From contig JAYJMM010000090.1 of the NCBI GenBank assembly GCA_037349105.1, positions 670,001 through 734,000 of the forward strand: a stretch of 64,000 bases of DNA, in the 5' to 3' direction. Numbering within the stretch: position 1 is the first letter of the stretch; every line of letters begins with the position of its first letter. Shown one piece after another: positions 54,701 through 62,953 of this stretch. The translations under genes were made by a program, and so were the position numbers. The notes under the pieces were generated by a model. It saw only the letters and a list, made by a program, of their open reading frames with translations. It searched no databases and had not been told where the DNA came from. Origin of the DNA: Limnomonas spitsbergensis. Taxonomy: Eukaryota; Chlorophyta; Chlorophyceae; Chlamydomonadales.

Positions 54701-57700
54701 CCCACCTGCTGGTCCCAACCTCAACGCTGAACCCTGCCTCTTTGCCCCCCTGCAAATGAAGCCTAAACCCTAAATTCGATACCCAAGACTCCCTGCCCCC
54801 CCACCTCCTATCCTGCTTCACCCTAAACCCTCAGCCCTGCATCACATGACCCTACCTGATACAGCTACATCACAAGACTCCCTGCCCCTCCACCTCCTAT
54901 CCTGCTTCACCCTAAACCCTCAGCCCTGCATCACATGACCCTACCTGATACAGCTACATCACAAGACTCCCTGCCCCTCCACCTCCTATTCTGCTTCATC
55001 CTAAACCCTCACCCCTGCATCACATGACCCTACCTGATACAAGCGCATCACATGGCTGCGATGAAAAGAGGTGAAGCGCTTGATGGCTGGCGGGGGAAAC
55101 CCGACCCCCGTGCCTCCTCCAACTCCTCCGCTTCCTGCCCCACCTCCGGGTGTTGGAGGGAGATCGTCGGGCACCTCCTGCAGCCCGTACGGTGACACGC
55201 AGTTCAGCGAATAAACAAATAAATATTAATGCGTCGATTAGGGACACAACCCGTCTTTCCGAAGCATGTCAACTCTAAAATAGCCTGGCATTTTCAGAGC
55301 CTATTTAAAATTTGAGCATGGTCATGCATTGACACGTCTACGATATATGCATCCCAAAGAAGCATGGGCCATGGCTTAGGGACACCTCCCGTTTTTGACG
55401 GAAGCACCTCAAATTGCCACCATGCCTGTGACCCCAAAGGGTGCCGCGCGGTTCCCCGATCAATGCAGCGTGGTGTCCCTCTCTAGGTTGTACAGCATGG
55501 GCATGCAACAATATAGGCACCAAACCGTTGATACGATTTGCCTTCCCTCGGGTATGAACGAATTATTTCTATGAAAACTGCCTTCAGGGCAAATCATCGA
55601 CCAGAACTCTTAATTTTTGACTCAAAACTGGCGTCGACAATCGATGATTAGCATATTCTTGGATCCGCAAACAACGTTATTTATGAGGGAAGGCAAAGCA
55701 AATCTACTGAACATGGATCCCAAACAAAGCATGGGGGGACATGGCCACCAAACATGCATCCCCGAACAAGGCAGGGCACATGGCCAGTTGGCTACCATAC
55801 CTGTGACCCCAAATTGCCACCATTTATACCTGTGACCGGACGCGGCCTAGGCCCATGCCGCGCTGCTTCCTTAACCTTCATATGCCTTTGTGGGGCGTAG
55901 TTTGCTTTCTCTTTTACCTGTGACCCTAGGGGCGCCACGCGGTTCCCCGATTGCAGCGGCGTGGTGTCTCCCTCCGTGTCGTACAGCATGAGGTCTTTGG
56001 CGGACATCACCACCGGCATCGCACGGCCAAACTCCAAGGGGTTGTACATATATTCCCCTGAAGACAGGGTTTAGGGTTAAGGGTTTAGGGTTGTACATAT
56101 ATTCACCTGGAGGTAGGGTTTAGGGTTTAGGGTTGAACATACATTCCCCTGGAGGCAGAGAATACATGAATGAATCAAGATGGCCGAAAGGATGGGATGA
56201 GATAGCTGCCAGGGAACCGTCGGATAGAATTCCCCTGAAGATTGGGAACGGTCCTCAGTATAAAAGAAGCGATCAGATTCCGCGGGGTTGTACATATATT
56301 CCCGATATACTACCCCATGGGCGAGGGACCCTAAATCTGAACCCTAAACCCTAACCCTAAACCCTAAACCCCACCCTGAACCGGACAGTCGGGAAAGAGG
56401 AAGAAGGCGTAAAGAGGTCCTCTGAAGTAGGAAACAGACATGGATACAAAATAGCGCCACGACTCCAGTACGGTTGAGGGTTGAATGGTCCCTGAACGGC
56501 ACTGACCCACGATCTCGTATCAAAGAGTATGGCCACCCTTTCCTAAAATACGGTTCCCTGCCGGGTACTTAAACCCTTTCCTCAAATTGGTTCCCTGCTG
56601 GGTACTTTAAACCCTAAACCCTTTCCTCAAATACGGTTCCCTGCTGGGTACTCTTAACCCTAAACCCTTTCCTTAATTACATCAAAATGTGAACACACTA
56701 ATACTATGATAATGTCGATAATGTTCATCTACCCCACCTTGTAGGACTACTTAAGTATACAAGTAGTGCTACACAAAAAAGGAAAAAAAGGAAGCTACGC
56801 CCAGTGGGGGGCATGAGAGCCAAGGAAGTGGTGTTAACAGCTCATAGAGCTTTGATTTGGGCTACTAGGGGTTTATGTCATACAATGAACACCGAGACAA
56901 CATACTAGACTCTAAGTCAACAGCCTAAAGGTCCTGAACACACATTCATCCATATCATGCAAAATCGCCTCCCCTGCCTCGCTTGCATCAAACCCCTTGC
57001 ATGAGAACACCAACGAAGGCTATTGTTCACAGCCTATCGCACCCTCGACATCCACTCACCTATATCATACAACAAGGCCTCCCCTGTTGCACTCACATCA
57101 AACGCTTTTCATAACAACACTTAAATATACTTATGTTACCAGCCAATGGCACTGTGCACACACACTCACCCATATCATACCCCTAAACCCCCTAAACCCC
57201 CTAAACCCTGAACCCTGAACCTTAAACAAGGCCTCCCCAGCCGCACTCACATCAAGCACGTTTCATAATAATACTTACCAGTATGAATTTATGTTACCAG
57301 CCAATGGCACCCTGCACACACACTCACCCATATCATACAACATGGCCTCCCTCATAATGATACTTATTTATATAATATATTATATAAACACACACTCACC
57401 CATATCATACAACATGGCCTCCCTTGCCTCTTCATTAGCCAAGGACCTTCAGCAGTAGGATAGGTGGGGGGGGGGGGGCAATGACAGCTTTAAAATGTGT
57501 GACCACACGATTGTTTGACCCTGCACACGTGTGACCATGTAACATGCCCCCCCTTGTCTCTTCATTAACCAATGACCTGCAATAAGGTGGAGGGGTGAAA
57601 GTGTAACCACGTGATTGTTAAATCATACTTATTGTGACAACGTGCAGGAGATATGGCCTTCCTTGCCGTGTCATGAGCTGATGGCCTGCAATAGGGTGTG

Positions 57701-60700
57701 GGGGCTAATGACATAATGCTCATTCACACATGGGTGACCACGTGACAGTGTGACCGCGTAACAGTGTGACCTAATGATTCTTTGACTGCCAGATTGTGAG
57801 ACCACGCAGCTATTTGACCACGTAATTGTGTGCCTAAGTGATGGAGTGCTCATGTGCATGTGTGGCCATGTGACCGTATGAACACATGAATGTGTGGCCA
57901 AAAGAGTGATCACATAATGTGCGACCACATGTGTTAGTGTGCCCATGTCTATGACCTTCCCCCACACAGCATTCTCCCCACCCCAATGCAACCTCCACAC
58001 CTCCCCACACACCCCTCTCCACACCTGCACCATGCCCATCCCGTGGGCCTGGACATTAGATCTAGATCCAGTCATGTCCTTCAGCCCACATCACACACAC
58101 ACCTGCACCATGTCCATCCCGTAGGGCTAGACATCAGATCTAGATCCAGTCCTTCTTGAGTGACGGCACCGAGTTCACTGGTCAGGTCCTTGACGGCCGT
58201 GAAGGTGTTGCTGCACATGAGCACCTGACCACCAGCAGCAGCATCCGAAACAACTGCAAGGGGACAGAGGGAGCGGGTTCAGGGAGGATGAGGGTGAGGG
58301 GTTAAAGGGTACAGGGTTCACTGCCTTGAAGGTGGTGCTGCACATGAGCACCTGACCGCCAGCAGCAGCATCAGCCGACACAACTGCACAAATGGACAGG
58401 GCGGGAAGGTCTGAGGCGGAAAGAAACCAGGGAGGAGCAGGTTTTAGGCCCAAAGGGGGCGGGGGGGGAGGGGGCGAGGTGTGAGTCACATCGCCCAAGA
58501 GGGCAGCACATCTATTACTCACCACCAGCAGCAACATCTGACACAACTGCTCAGAGGAGTAGGGGGGAGACCAAGTTTGAGGTGGAATCGAGGCACAGGT
58601 GTCGAAGTGACAAGGGGCATGGTGGCAAGGGTACAAGGGGCAGGGGTACAGGGCCTCAAGGGACAGGGTGGCAAGGGTACAAGGGGCAGGGGTACAGGGC
58701 ATCAAGGGACAGGGTGACAAGGGTACAAGGGGCAGGGGTACAGGGCCTCAAGGGATAGGGTGGCAAGGGTACAAGGGGCAGGGGTACAGGGCCTCAAGGG
58801 GCATGGTGGCAAGGGTACAAGGGGCAGGGGTACAGGGCCTCAAGGGACAGGGTGGCAAGGGTACAAGGGGCAGGGGTACAGGGCATCAAGGGACAGGGTG
58901 ACAAGGGTACAAGGGGCAGGGGTACAGGGCATCAAGGGACAGGTTCACAAGGGTACAAGGGGCAGGGGTACAGGGCCTGAAGGGACAGGGTGGCAAGGGG
59001 ACACGAGGCAGAGGTACAGGGCATCAAGGTAGAGGGTGGCAAGGGTACAAGGGGCAGGGGTACAGGGCCTCAAGGGACAGGGTGGCAAGGGTACAAGGGG
59101 CAGGGGTACAGGGCCTCAAGGGACAGGGTGGCAAAGGGTACAAGGGGCAGGGGTACAGGGCATCAAGGGACAGGGTGACAAGGGTACAAGGGGCAGGGGT
59201 ACAGGGCATCAAGGGACAGGGTGGCAAGGGTACAAGGGGCAGGGGTACAGGGCATCAAGGGACAGGTTCACAAGGGTACAAGGGGCAGGGGTACAGGGCC
59301 TGAAGGGACAGGGTGGCAAGGGGACACGAGGCAGAGGTACAGGGCATCAAGGTAGAGGGTGGCAAGGGTACAAGGGGCAGGGGTACAGGGCCTCAAGGGA
59401 CAGGGTGACAGGGGTACAGGGGGCAGGGGTACAGGGCCTCAAGGGACAGGGTGGCAAGGGTACAAGGGGCAGGGGTACAGGGCCTCAAGGGACAGGGTGA
59501 CAAGGGTACAAGGGGCAGGGTAACAGGGCCTCAAGGGATAGGGTGGCAAGGGTACAAGGGGCAGGGGTACAGGGCCTCAAGGGACAGGGTGGCAAGGGTA
59601 CAAGGGGCAGGGGTACATGGGGGCAAGGGTCAGGGTGGCAAGGGTGCAAGGGAACAAGGGGCAGGTGTAAGTGGGGGCAAGGGATGCATTTCGAGAAAAT
59701 ATATATTTTCAACATGCTGCAGACAAAACTACTAACAATTTGTATGCTCCATCATAACTGAATCTTCTGTCCCATACTACCCACGCCGAACCACACATCT
59801 GTGTGCAAACCCAAACCCTCCGTTCAATCAAGTAATGGTATTGCCACACTCACGATTTACATCCTTAGTCAGGGCTGCACCCACCAGCGCTTACCCTATG
59901 CTAGTTCAGGGTTTAGGGTTCTATGCTTAGTCAGAGCATACCAGTCGCCTACCAACGCTACCCACAACCACACCCACACCCACACATGTGTGAACACCCT
60001 CCATTCACCCGCACTCATTGGCATCCTCCATCATAGCTGAACATACTGGCATTTATGTACACAACCCCACACATGTGTGAGCACCCTCCATTCACGAGTC
60101 AACCTTTGTGACACCACTCACACATGTGTGAACACCCTCCATTCCAAGTCAACCTTTGTGACACCACTCACGTTTGACATCCCATTCTATAGCTGAAGCT
60201 ACTGGCTCTTATCTACCCACACCCACACATGTGTGAACACCCTCCATTCACAAGTCAACCTTTGTGATACCACTCACACATGTGTGAACACCCTCCATTC
60301 ACAAGTCAACCTTTGTGACACCACTCACGTTAGACATCCTATATCATAGCTGAAGCTACTGGCTCTTATCTACCCACACCCACACATGTGTGGACACCCT
60401 CCATTCATAAGTCAACCTTTGTGACACCACTCACACATGTGTGAACACCCTCCACTCACGAGTCAACCTTTGTGACACCACTCACGTTTGACATCCTATA
60501 TCATAGCTGAAGCTACTGGCTCTGATCTGCCCACACCCACACATGTGTGAACACCCTCCATTCATAAGTCAACCTTTGTGACACCAGTCACACATGTGTG
60601 AACACCCTCCATTCACAAGTCAACCTTTGTGACACCACTCACGTTAGACATCCTATATCATAGCTGAAGCTACAGGCTCTTATCTGCCCACACCCACACC

Positions 60701-62953
60701 CAAACATGTGTGAACACCCTCCGTTCTCCCGCAAACCCTAGTAACATGTGATGATGTGACACCACTCACGTTTGGCATGCTCCATCAGTGTGGCACCTAC
60801 TGGCTCTCATCCACCCACCCCCACCCCCACCCCCACCCACACATGCGTGAGCACCCTCGGTTCACCCGCAAACCTTTGTAACATGTGACACCACTCACGT
60901 TTGGCATGCGCCATCAGTGCAGATCCAGCCGGACCGTGCCCTGGTCGGACCATGCCGGTAGCTATGCCCATCCTCACGCGAAGGCCTGAGAGCAGAGCGA
61001 GGGGTCAGGGTTTAGGGTTAGGGTTTAGACCTGAGAGTAGAGCGGGGGATCAGGATTTAGGCCTGAGACCAGAGCGGGGGGTCAGGGTTGAGGCATGAAG
61101 GCAGAGCGGGGGGTCAGGATTTAGGCATGAAGGCAGAGCAGGGGATCAGGATTTAGGCCTGAGAGCAGAGCAGGGGATCAGAATTTAGGCATGAAGGCAG
61201 AGCGGGGGGTCAGGATTTAGGCCTGAGAGCAGAACTGGGGATCAGGATTTAGGCCTGAGAGCAGCGCAGGGGATCAGGATTTAGGCATGAAGGCAGAGCA
61301 GGGGATCAGGATTTAGGCCTGAGAGCAGAGCAGGGGATCAGGGTTTAGGCATGAAGGCAGAGCAGGGGATTAGGATTTAGGCATGAAGGCAGAGCAGGGG
61401 ATCAGGGTTTAGGCCTGAGAGCAGAACTGGGGATCAGGGTCTGGGCCTGAGAGCAAAGCAGGGGATCAGGGTTAAGGCCTGAGAGCAGAGCGGGGGGTCA
61501 GGGTCTGGGCCTGAGAGCAAAGCAGGGGATCAGGGTTAAGGCCTGAGAGCAGAGCAGGGGGTCAGGGTTTAGGGTTAACGGTTGGGGATCAGGATTTAGG
61601 CGGGGCGGGACAGGGCAGGACTTTCTCACATTATACTACTTCTACGTACTCCGCCGAAGCAGGAGGTGTCAGGTACCGCTCGACCCATAGCTGTCCTATC
61701 CCGAAGTAGGATAGCCCGCTCGCGATATTCTGCGGGGCACATTCAACAAAGCGCCAGATGTTTTCCCCGCTTATGCATACCCGCTCACTATATTCTGCAG
61801 GGCACACTCTCACACCCGTCGGCGCACTCTTACACCATTGGTCACACTCTCACACCCGTAGGCACACTCTCACACCCGTGGGCGCACTCTCACACCCTTG
61901 GTCACACTCTCACACCCTTGGTCACGATCTCACACCCGTGGGCACACTCTCACACCCTTGGGCACATTCTCACACCCTTTTGCACACTCTCACATCACTG
62001 GTCACACTTGCACACCCTTGTGCACACTCTCACATCCTTGGTCACACTCTCACACCATTGGTCACACTCTCACACCCGTGGGCACACTCTCACACCCGTG
62101 GGCACACTCTCACACCCTTGGGCACATTCTTACACCCTTGTGCACACTCTCACACCGTTGGTCACCCTTGCACACCCTTGTGCACACTCTCACACCCTTG
62201 GTCACCCTTGCACACCCTTGTGCACACTCTCATACCCTTGGTCACACTCTCACACCCTTCGTCACACTCTTGGTCAGCCTCACCTCTAAAGCCCCGGTGT
62301 GCCCCCGCGTTTGTTGCAGGTGTTGCTGCCCCCGCATTCAATGTACGTGCATCTGCCCCTGCGCTGGGCAAGTGAGGCATGCCCTCCGAGCTTGGGGCAG
62401 AGCCGCTCCTCTCCGCTTCCCGTGAAAGGTTTGAAGGCAGGGTCGCCGACTGGCCGCCGCCGCCATCATCAGACCCTGCTCCTTCGGCCGCGACTGTACA
62501 CCTGGTGCCGGCATCGCCATCAGCCGCGCCTCCCGTCGCTTGCGACAAGCTTAACTCTTGGCAGCTGACTGAGGCCTTCAAACGACTGACCGGCTGCGCT
62601 CCTGCACCACCTACTCCGCTCTTTCCTCCCACGCCTTCCGCCCCCTGTGCAACTCCCGATCCCTCGCTGATGCCTCCAAGCGTGCTCGTTAACAACACTG
62701 CCGTCGGCGCCGCCCCATCAGCTGCGCCCTCCGCCGCTCCTCCTCCTCCTCCTCCGCCGCCATCGCCCGCCAGCGTCCTGGACCTGTACCGCGTCAACCA
62801 GGTGCTACTGGCCCGCGAGGAGGGCGCTGTGTCGGACGCCACCGCGGCGCCGGTAGAAGACGTGGAGGCGCGGGTGCGGCTAATTAAAGAGCTCTTCAGC
62901 GACAGCGTGCGCGAGACCATTGCCTTGACGCGGTGGCTGATGCGCGACATGAG
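42750..62953 (-). CDS. Class III nucleotide cyclase B with two catalytic-type domains (N-terminus outside the window)
   Basis: Exons: ~62953-62284, 60985-60899, 58253-~58090, 56057-55918, 55177-55034, 53781-53679, 52151-51979, 51079-51008, 49986-49862, 49025-48913, 47647-47415, 45518-44386, 43920-43855 and 43539-42750. From 56057 on all phases fit (1,030 codons with stop). First domain: HRGFR joined to GLRVRMGIATG, then MAHAKLVSDAAAGGQVLM. Second domain: VTTVFCMVEGG, GYFVRQQDGDLKYMLVFGRP, DAIMWCMAVQLSVMYTEWP, LLFRGPRLKMGV, GRADYHGTSINQAARFMDA, AAHGGQVTCSEALADMV. Tail: LDVCATRLGMYRFKGS, FPITPPCGKGMR. The N and R of NQAAR (transition-state residues in class III enzymes) are present, but the first metal Asp is Met in FCMVEGG. 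The first domain lacks NxxxR. The product is cAMP or cGMP; the Asp in RADYHG favours ATP (inference). The joint between 58090 and 56057 is unresolved. Confidence 0.88.
43856..44385 (-). repeat. Cyclase B intron with a false FKGS exon and a family B element
   Basis: On the minus strand 44335-44275 reads CAAGGGCTCAGTGGATGCGT (KGSVDAYTIT), a degenerate copy of the true 66-nt exon start (FKGSVEAYSMINILPTWL, 43920). 44196-44265 is a family B element. 43921-44045 is a TTTGGGGTT/TTCGGG-type run. Confidence 0.7.
45519..47414 (-). repeat. Cyclase B intron filled with a 24-bp array beginning at the donor
   Basis: On the gene strand the exon ends CCCCGGCAG|GTGGGCCGCC. The array (about 47410-45700, some 70 units) repeats GGCAGGTGGGTCGCCCGTAG plus CCAC, so each unit carries a CAG|GTGGGT donor. 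The unit is nearly free of indels. Long frames of type AGGSPVAT arise because 24 is divisible by 3. The acceptor CCCTTGGCAG|ACGAGC ends the intron at 45519. Confidence 0.9.
47648..48912 (-). repeat. Cyclase B intron: repeat of about 58-60 bp and copies of the RFMDA exon end
   Basis: 47655-48260 repeats AAGTGGCAGGGTTTAAGGGT plus GAAGTGCTTAGGGTTCAGGG about ten times. The exon 49025-48913 ends AGGTTCATGGACGCAG|GTG. Degenerate copies of that end lie at 48840-48790 (GTAGCCAGGTTCATGGCTTC) and 48660-48630 (GCCAGGTTCATGGATGCCC). Confidence 0.8.
49387..49861 (-). repeat. G-rich array (minus strand) starting at a cyclase B donor
   Basis: On the gene strand the donor GTGAGTGGAGGGAGGGGGTG continues as (GA)GGGGGTGAAGGGAGG-type units for about 470 bases, with runs of up to about 20 G. 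Many G-quadruplexes are possible. Plus-strand Pro/Ser-rich frames here are artefacts. Confidence 0.85.
50027..50223. mobile_element. TIR element, family C
   Basis: It runs from GATTTGAGTTGCCTTC to GAGGCAAGGCAGAGCAAAC. The interior TGGCAATCGATCATTAG and CCCAAACAACGTTAATTATG match the copies at 6761 and 55527. It lies in the intron between cyclase exons 51079-51008 and 49986-49862. Confidence 0.65.
50340..50580. repeat. Four copies of a 60-bp unit
   Basis: The unit is AACATGCTGGGGGAAAGGAT, then GTGAGTGGAGGGGCCAATCA, then CAGACC.CTGATC, in the same cyclase intron as the family C element. Each unit includes the donor-like string GTGAGTGGAGGG, which is also found at the donor at 49861. Confidence 0.8.
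51480..51978 (-). repeat. Copies of the 51979 donor separated by purine-rich tracts
   Basis: The exon ends GTACGGCAG and the intron starts GCAAGTAATGGACATCGGAG (a GC donor). On the same strand, similar ACAAGGAAGCCATGGACATTG and ACAGGCAAGCAATGGGCACG occur at about 51860 and 51620. Each is followed by a (A/G)GGGA-rich tract of 100 bases or more. So one exon end with its donor is present three times. Confidence 0.65.
52152..52745 (-). repeat. Degenerate copies of the start of the second catalytic domain exon
   Basis: The true exon (52151) starts CCAACAGGCCTGTCACCCCC and continues GACATGTTGCCGACGTTGCG. On the minus strand, GACATGTTGCCAACGTTGCG with the following GAGCGTCATG recurs at about 52260, 52398 and 52530, plus a weaker copy near 52720, each with a CCAACAGGCCTG-like acceptor upstream. 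All run into stops, whereas the true copy continues into VTTVFCMVEGG. Confidence 0.8.
52755..53565 (-). repeat. 33-bp array in cyclase B
   Basis: About 24 units on the minus strand: TCCAGGTGTCCACACCTGAC plus AGCCTGGCAATGG. Each carries CCAG|GTGT, resembling the exon end/donor CTCCAG|GTGGGT at 53679, and a near-palindrome CAGGTGTNNACACCTG. Since 33 is divisible by 3, all frames are open; the repeated VSTPDSLAMVQ peptide is not a gene product. Confidence 0.85.
53903..54003. mobile_element. Short TIR element, family D
   Basis: It runs from AATTACGGTCC to GGAGCGTGATT. Interior motifs TAGCTGAATTTGCCTTGAAA and TATTCAGCCACCGTAAGG are shared with 8355-8442. It lies upstream of the exon 53781-53679, in the intron. 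Confidence 0.65.
54175..55033 (-). repeat. Telomere-like runs and an 80-bp donor repeat in cyclase B
   Basis: 54175-54830 is dominated by CCCTAA/CCTCAA-type runs and short (CA)n. From the donor CTGTATCAG|GTAGGGTCAT at 55034, an 80-bp unit including GTATCAG|GTAGGGTCATGTG and CAGGATAGGAGGTGGAGGGG is repeated about 2.5 times down to about 54840. Confidence 0.8.
55365..55510 (-). pseudogene. Broken copy of cyclase B exon 56057-55918
   Basis: It reads MLYNLERDTTLH, a stop, then SGNRAAPFGVTG, against MLYDTEGDTTPLQSGNRVAP in the true exon. It carries a donor-like TCACAG|GCATGG. It lies in the next intron downstream. It is an exon duplicate that has lost its frame. Confidence 0.75.
55527..55712. mobile_element. 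TIR element, family C
   Basis: Ends GATTTGCCTTCCCTCGGG and GAGGGAAGGCAAAGCAAATC; interior GTCGACAATCGATGATTAG and CAAACAACGTTATTTATGAG. It is the best-preserved of the three copies in the window. Confidence 0.7.
55838..55917 (-). mobile_element. Family A element inserted exactly at a splice donor
   Basis: The exon ends GGGTCACAG at 55918 and the intron starts GTAAAAGAGAAAGCAAACTA, which is the A-rich head of family A. The element ends near GGCCGCGTCC and is followed by GGTCACAGGTATAAATGG. The exon edge GGTCACAGGTA thus flanks it on both sides, as a target-site duplication would. Confidence 0.6.
56058..56400 (-). repeat. Copies of a cyclase B acceptor, with TTTAGGG runs
   Basis: The true acceptor is CTTCAG|GGGAATATATGTACAACC. 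Copies of the (G)GAATATATGTACAACC stretch occur at about 56090-56112, 56133-56155 and 56283-56305, with GGGAATTC near 56225. Spacers are GGTTTAGGGTTT runs, and 56337-56372 is CCCTAAACCC-type. Confidence 0.8.
56401..58089. other. Large cyclase B intron: repeats, no further exon recognised
   Basis: It contains CCTTTCCTCAAAT.GGTTCCCTGC repeats (56560-56670), a family A copy at 56774-56830, and about 120-bp repeats around CACACACTCACCCATATCAT (57000-57440). A TGTGACCACGTGA-rich stretch spans 57500-57930. A duplicate of the exon end GATCTAGATC...CATGGTGCAG|GTGTG lies at about 58075-58020. A missing short exon joining 58090 to 56057 may hide here. Confidence 0.5.
58254..58560 (-). repeat. Copies of the cyclase B exon encoding SDAAAGGQVLM
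   Basis: The true exon starts TTGCAG|TTGTTTCGGATGCTGC. Degenerate copies with their acceptors are at 58387-58320 (GTTGTGTCGGCTGATGCTGC, then GGTGCTCATGTGCAGCACC) and 58548-58500 (GTTGTGTCAGATGTTGCTGC). Only the first keeps frame with the neighbouring exons. Confidence 0.8.
58590..59690. repeat. 46-bp array with a higher-order repeat
   Basis: The unit is GGGTGGCAAGGGTACAAGGG plus GCAGGGGTACAGGGCCTCAA plus GGGACA, about 23 copies. A block of unusual units (GGTTCACAAGG, then GGGGACACGAGGCAGAGG, then AAGGTAGAGGG) at 58941-59040 is repeated at 59264-59365, offset by seven units plus one base. The inserted base is visible in GGCAAAGGG near 59131. Confidence 0.85.
60060..60898 (-). repeat. Repeats of about 155 bp carrying the donor of cyclase exon 60985-60899
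   Basis: The exon ends GCATGCCAAAC|GTGAGTGGTG. On the same strand GGATGTCAAAC|GTGAGTGGTG and GGATGTCTAACGTGAGTGGTG recur near 60780, 60650, 60490, 60335 and 60175. They are separated by ACAAAGGTTGACTT and TTCACACATGTGTG blocks. The latter inverted CACACATGTGTG box is itself repeated more than ten times. Confidence 0.85.
60986..61600 (-). repeat. Array carrying the acceptor of the same exon (60985)
   Basis: The exon is preceded by TCGCTCTGCTCTCAG|GCCTTCG. Upstream on the minus strand, CCCCTGCTCTGCTCTCAGGC plus CTAAATCCTGAT, and variants with TGCCTTCATGCC, repeat about 14 times. The acceptor string CTCTCAG|GCC is thus present many times in tandem. Confidence 0.85.
61790..62283 (-). repeat. 20-bp array starting at the donor of cyclase exon 62953-62284
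   Basis: The exon ends GGCTTTAGAG|GTGAGGCTGA. The intron at once becomes CCAAGAGTGTGACGAAGGGT and then GTGAGAGTGTG(A/C)CCAAGGGT for about 24 units. GTGAGA, which looks like a donor, occurs in most units. Confidence 0.85.

Noticed and set aside
56337..56372. Chromosome end or telomere, suggested by CCCTAAA runs
   Set aside because: The runs are short, imperfect and spread over the whole window between genes, so they are interstitial filler and not a terminus.
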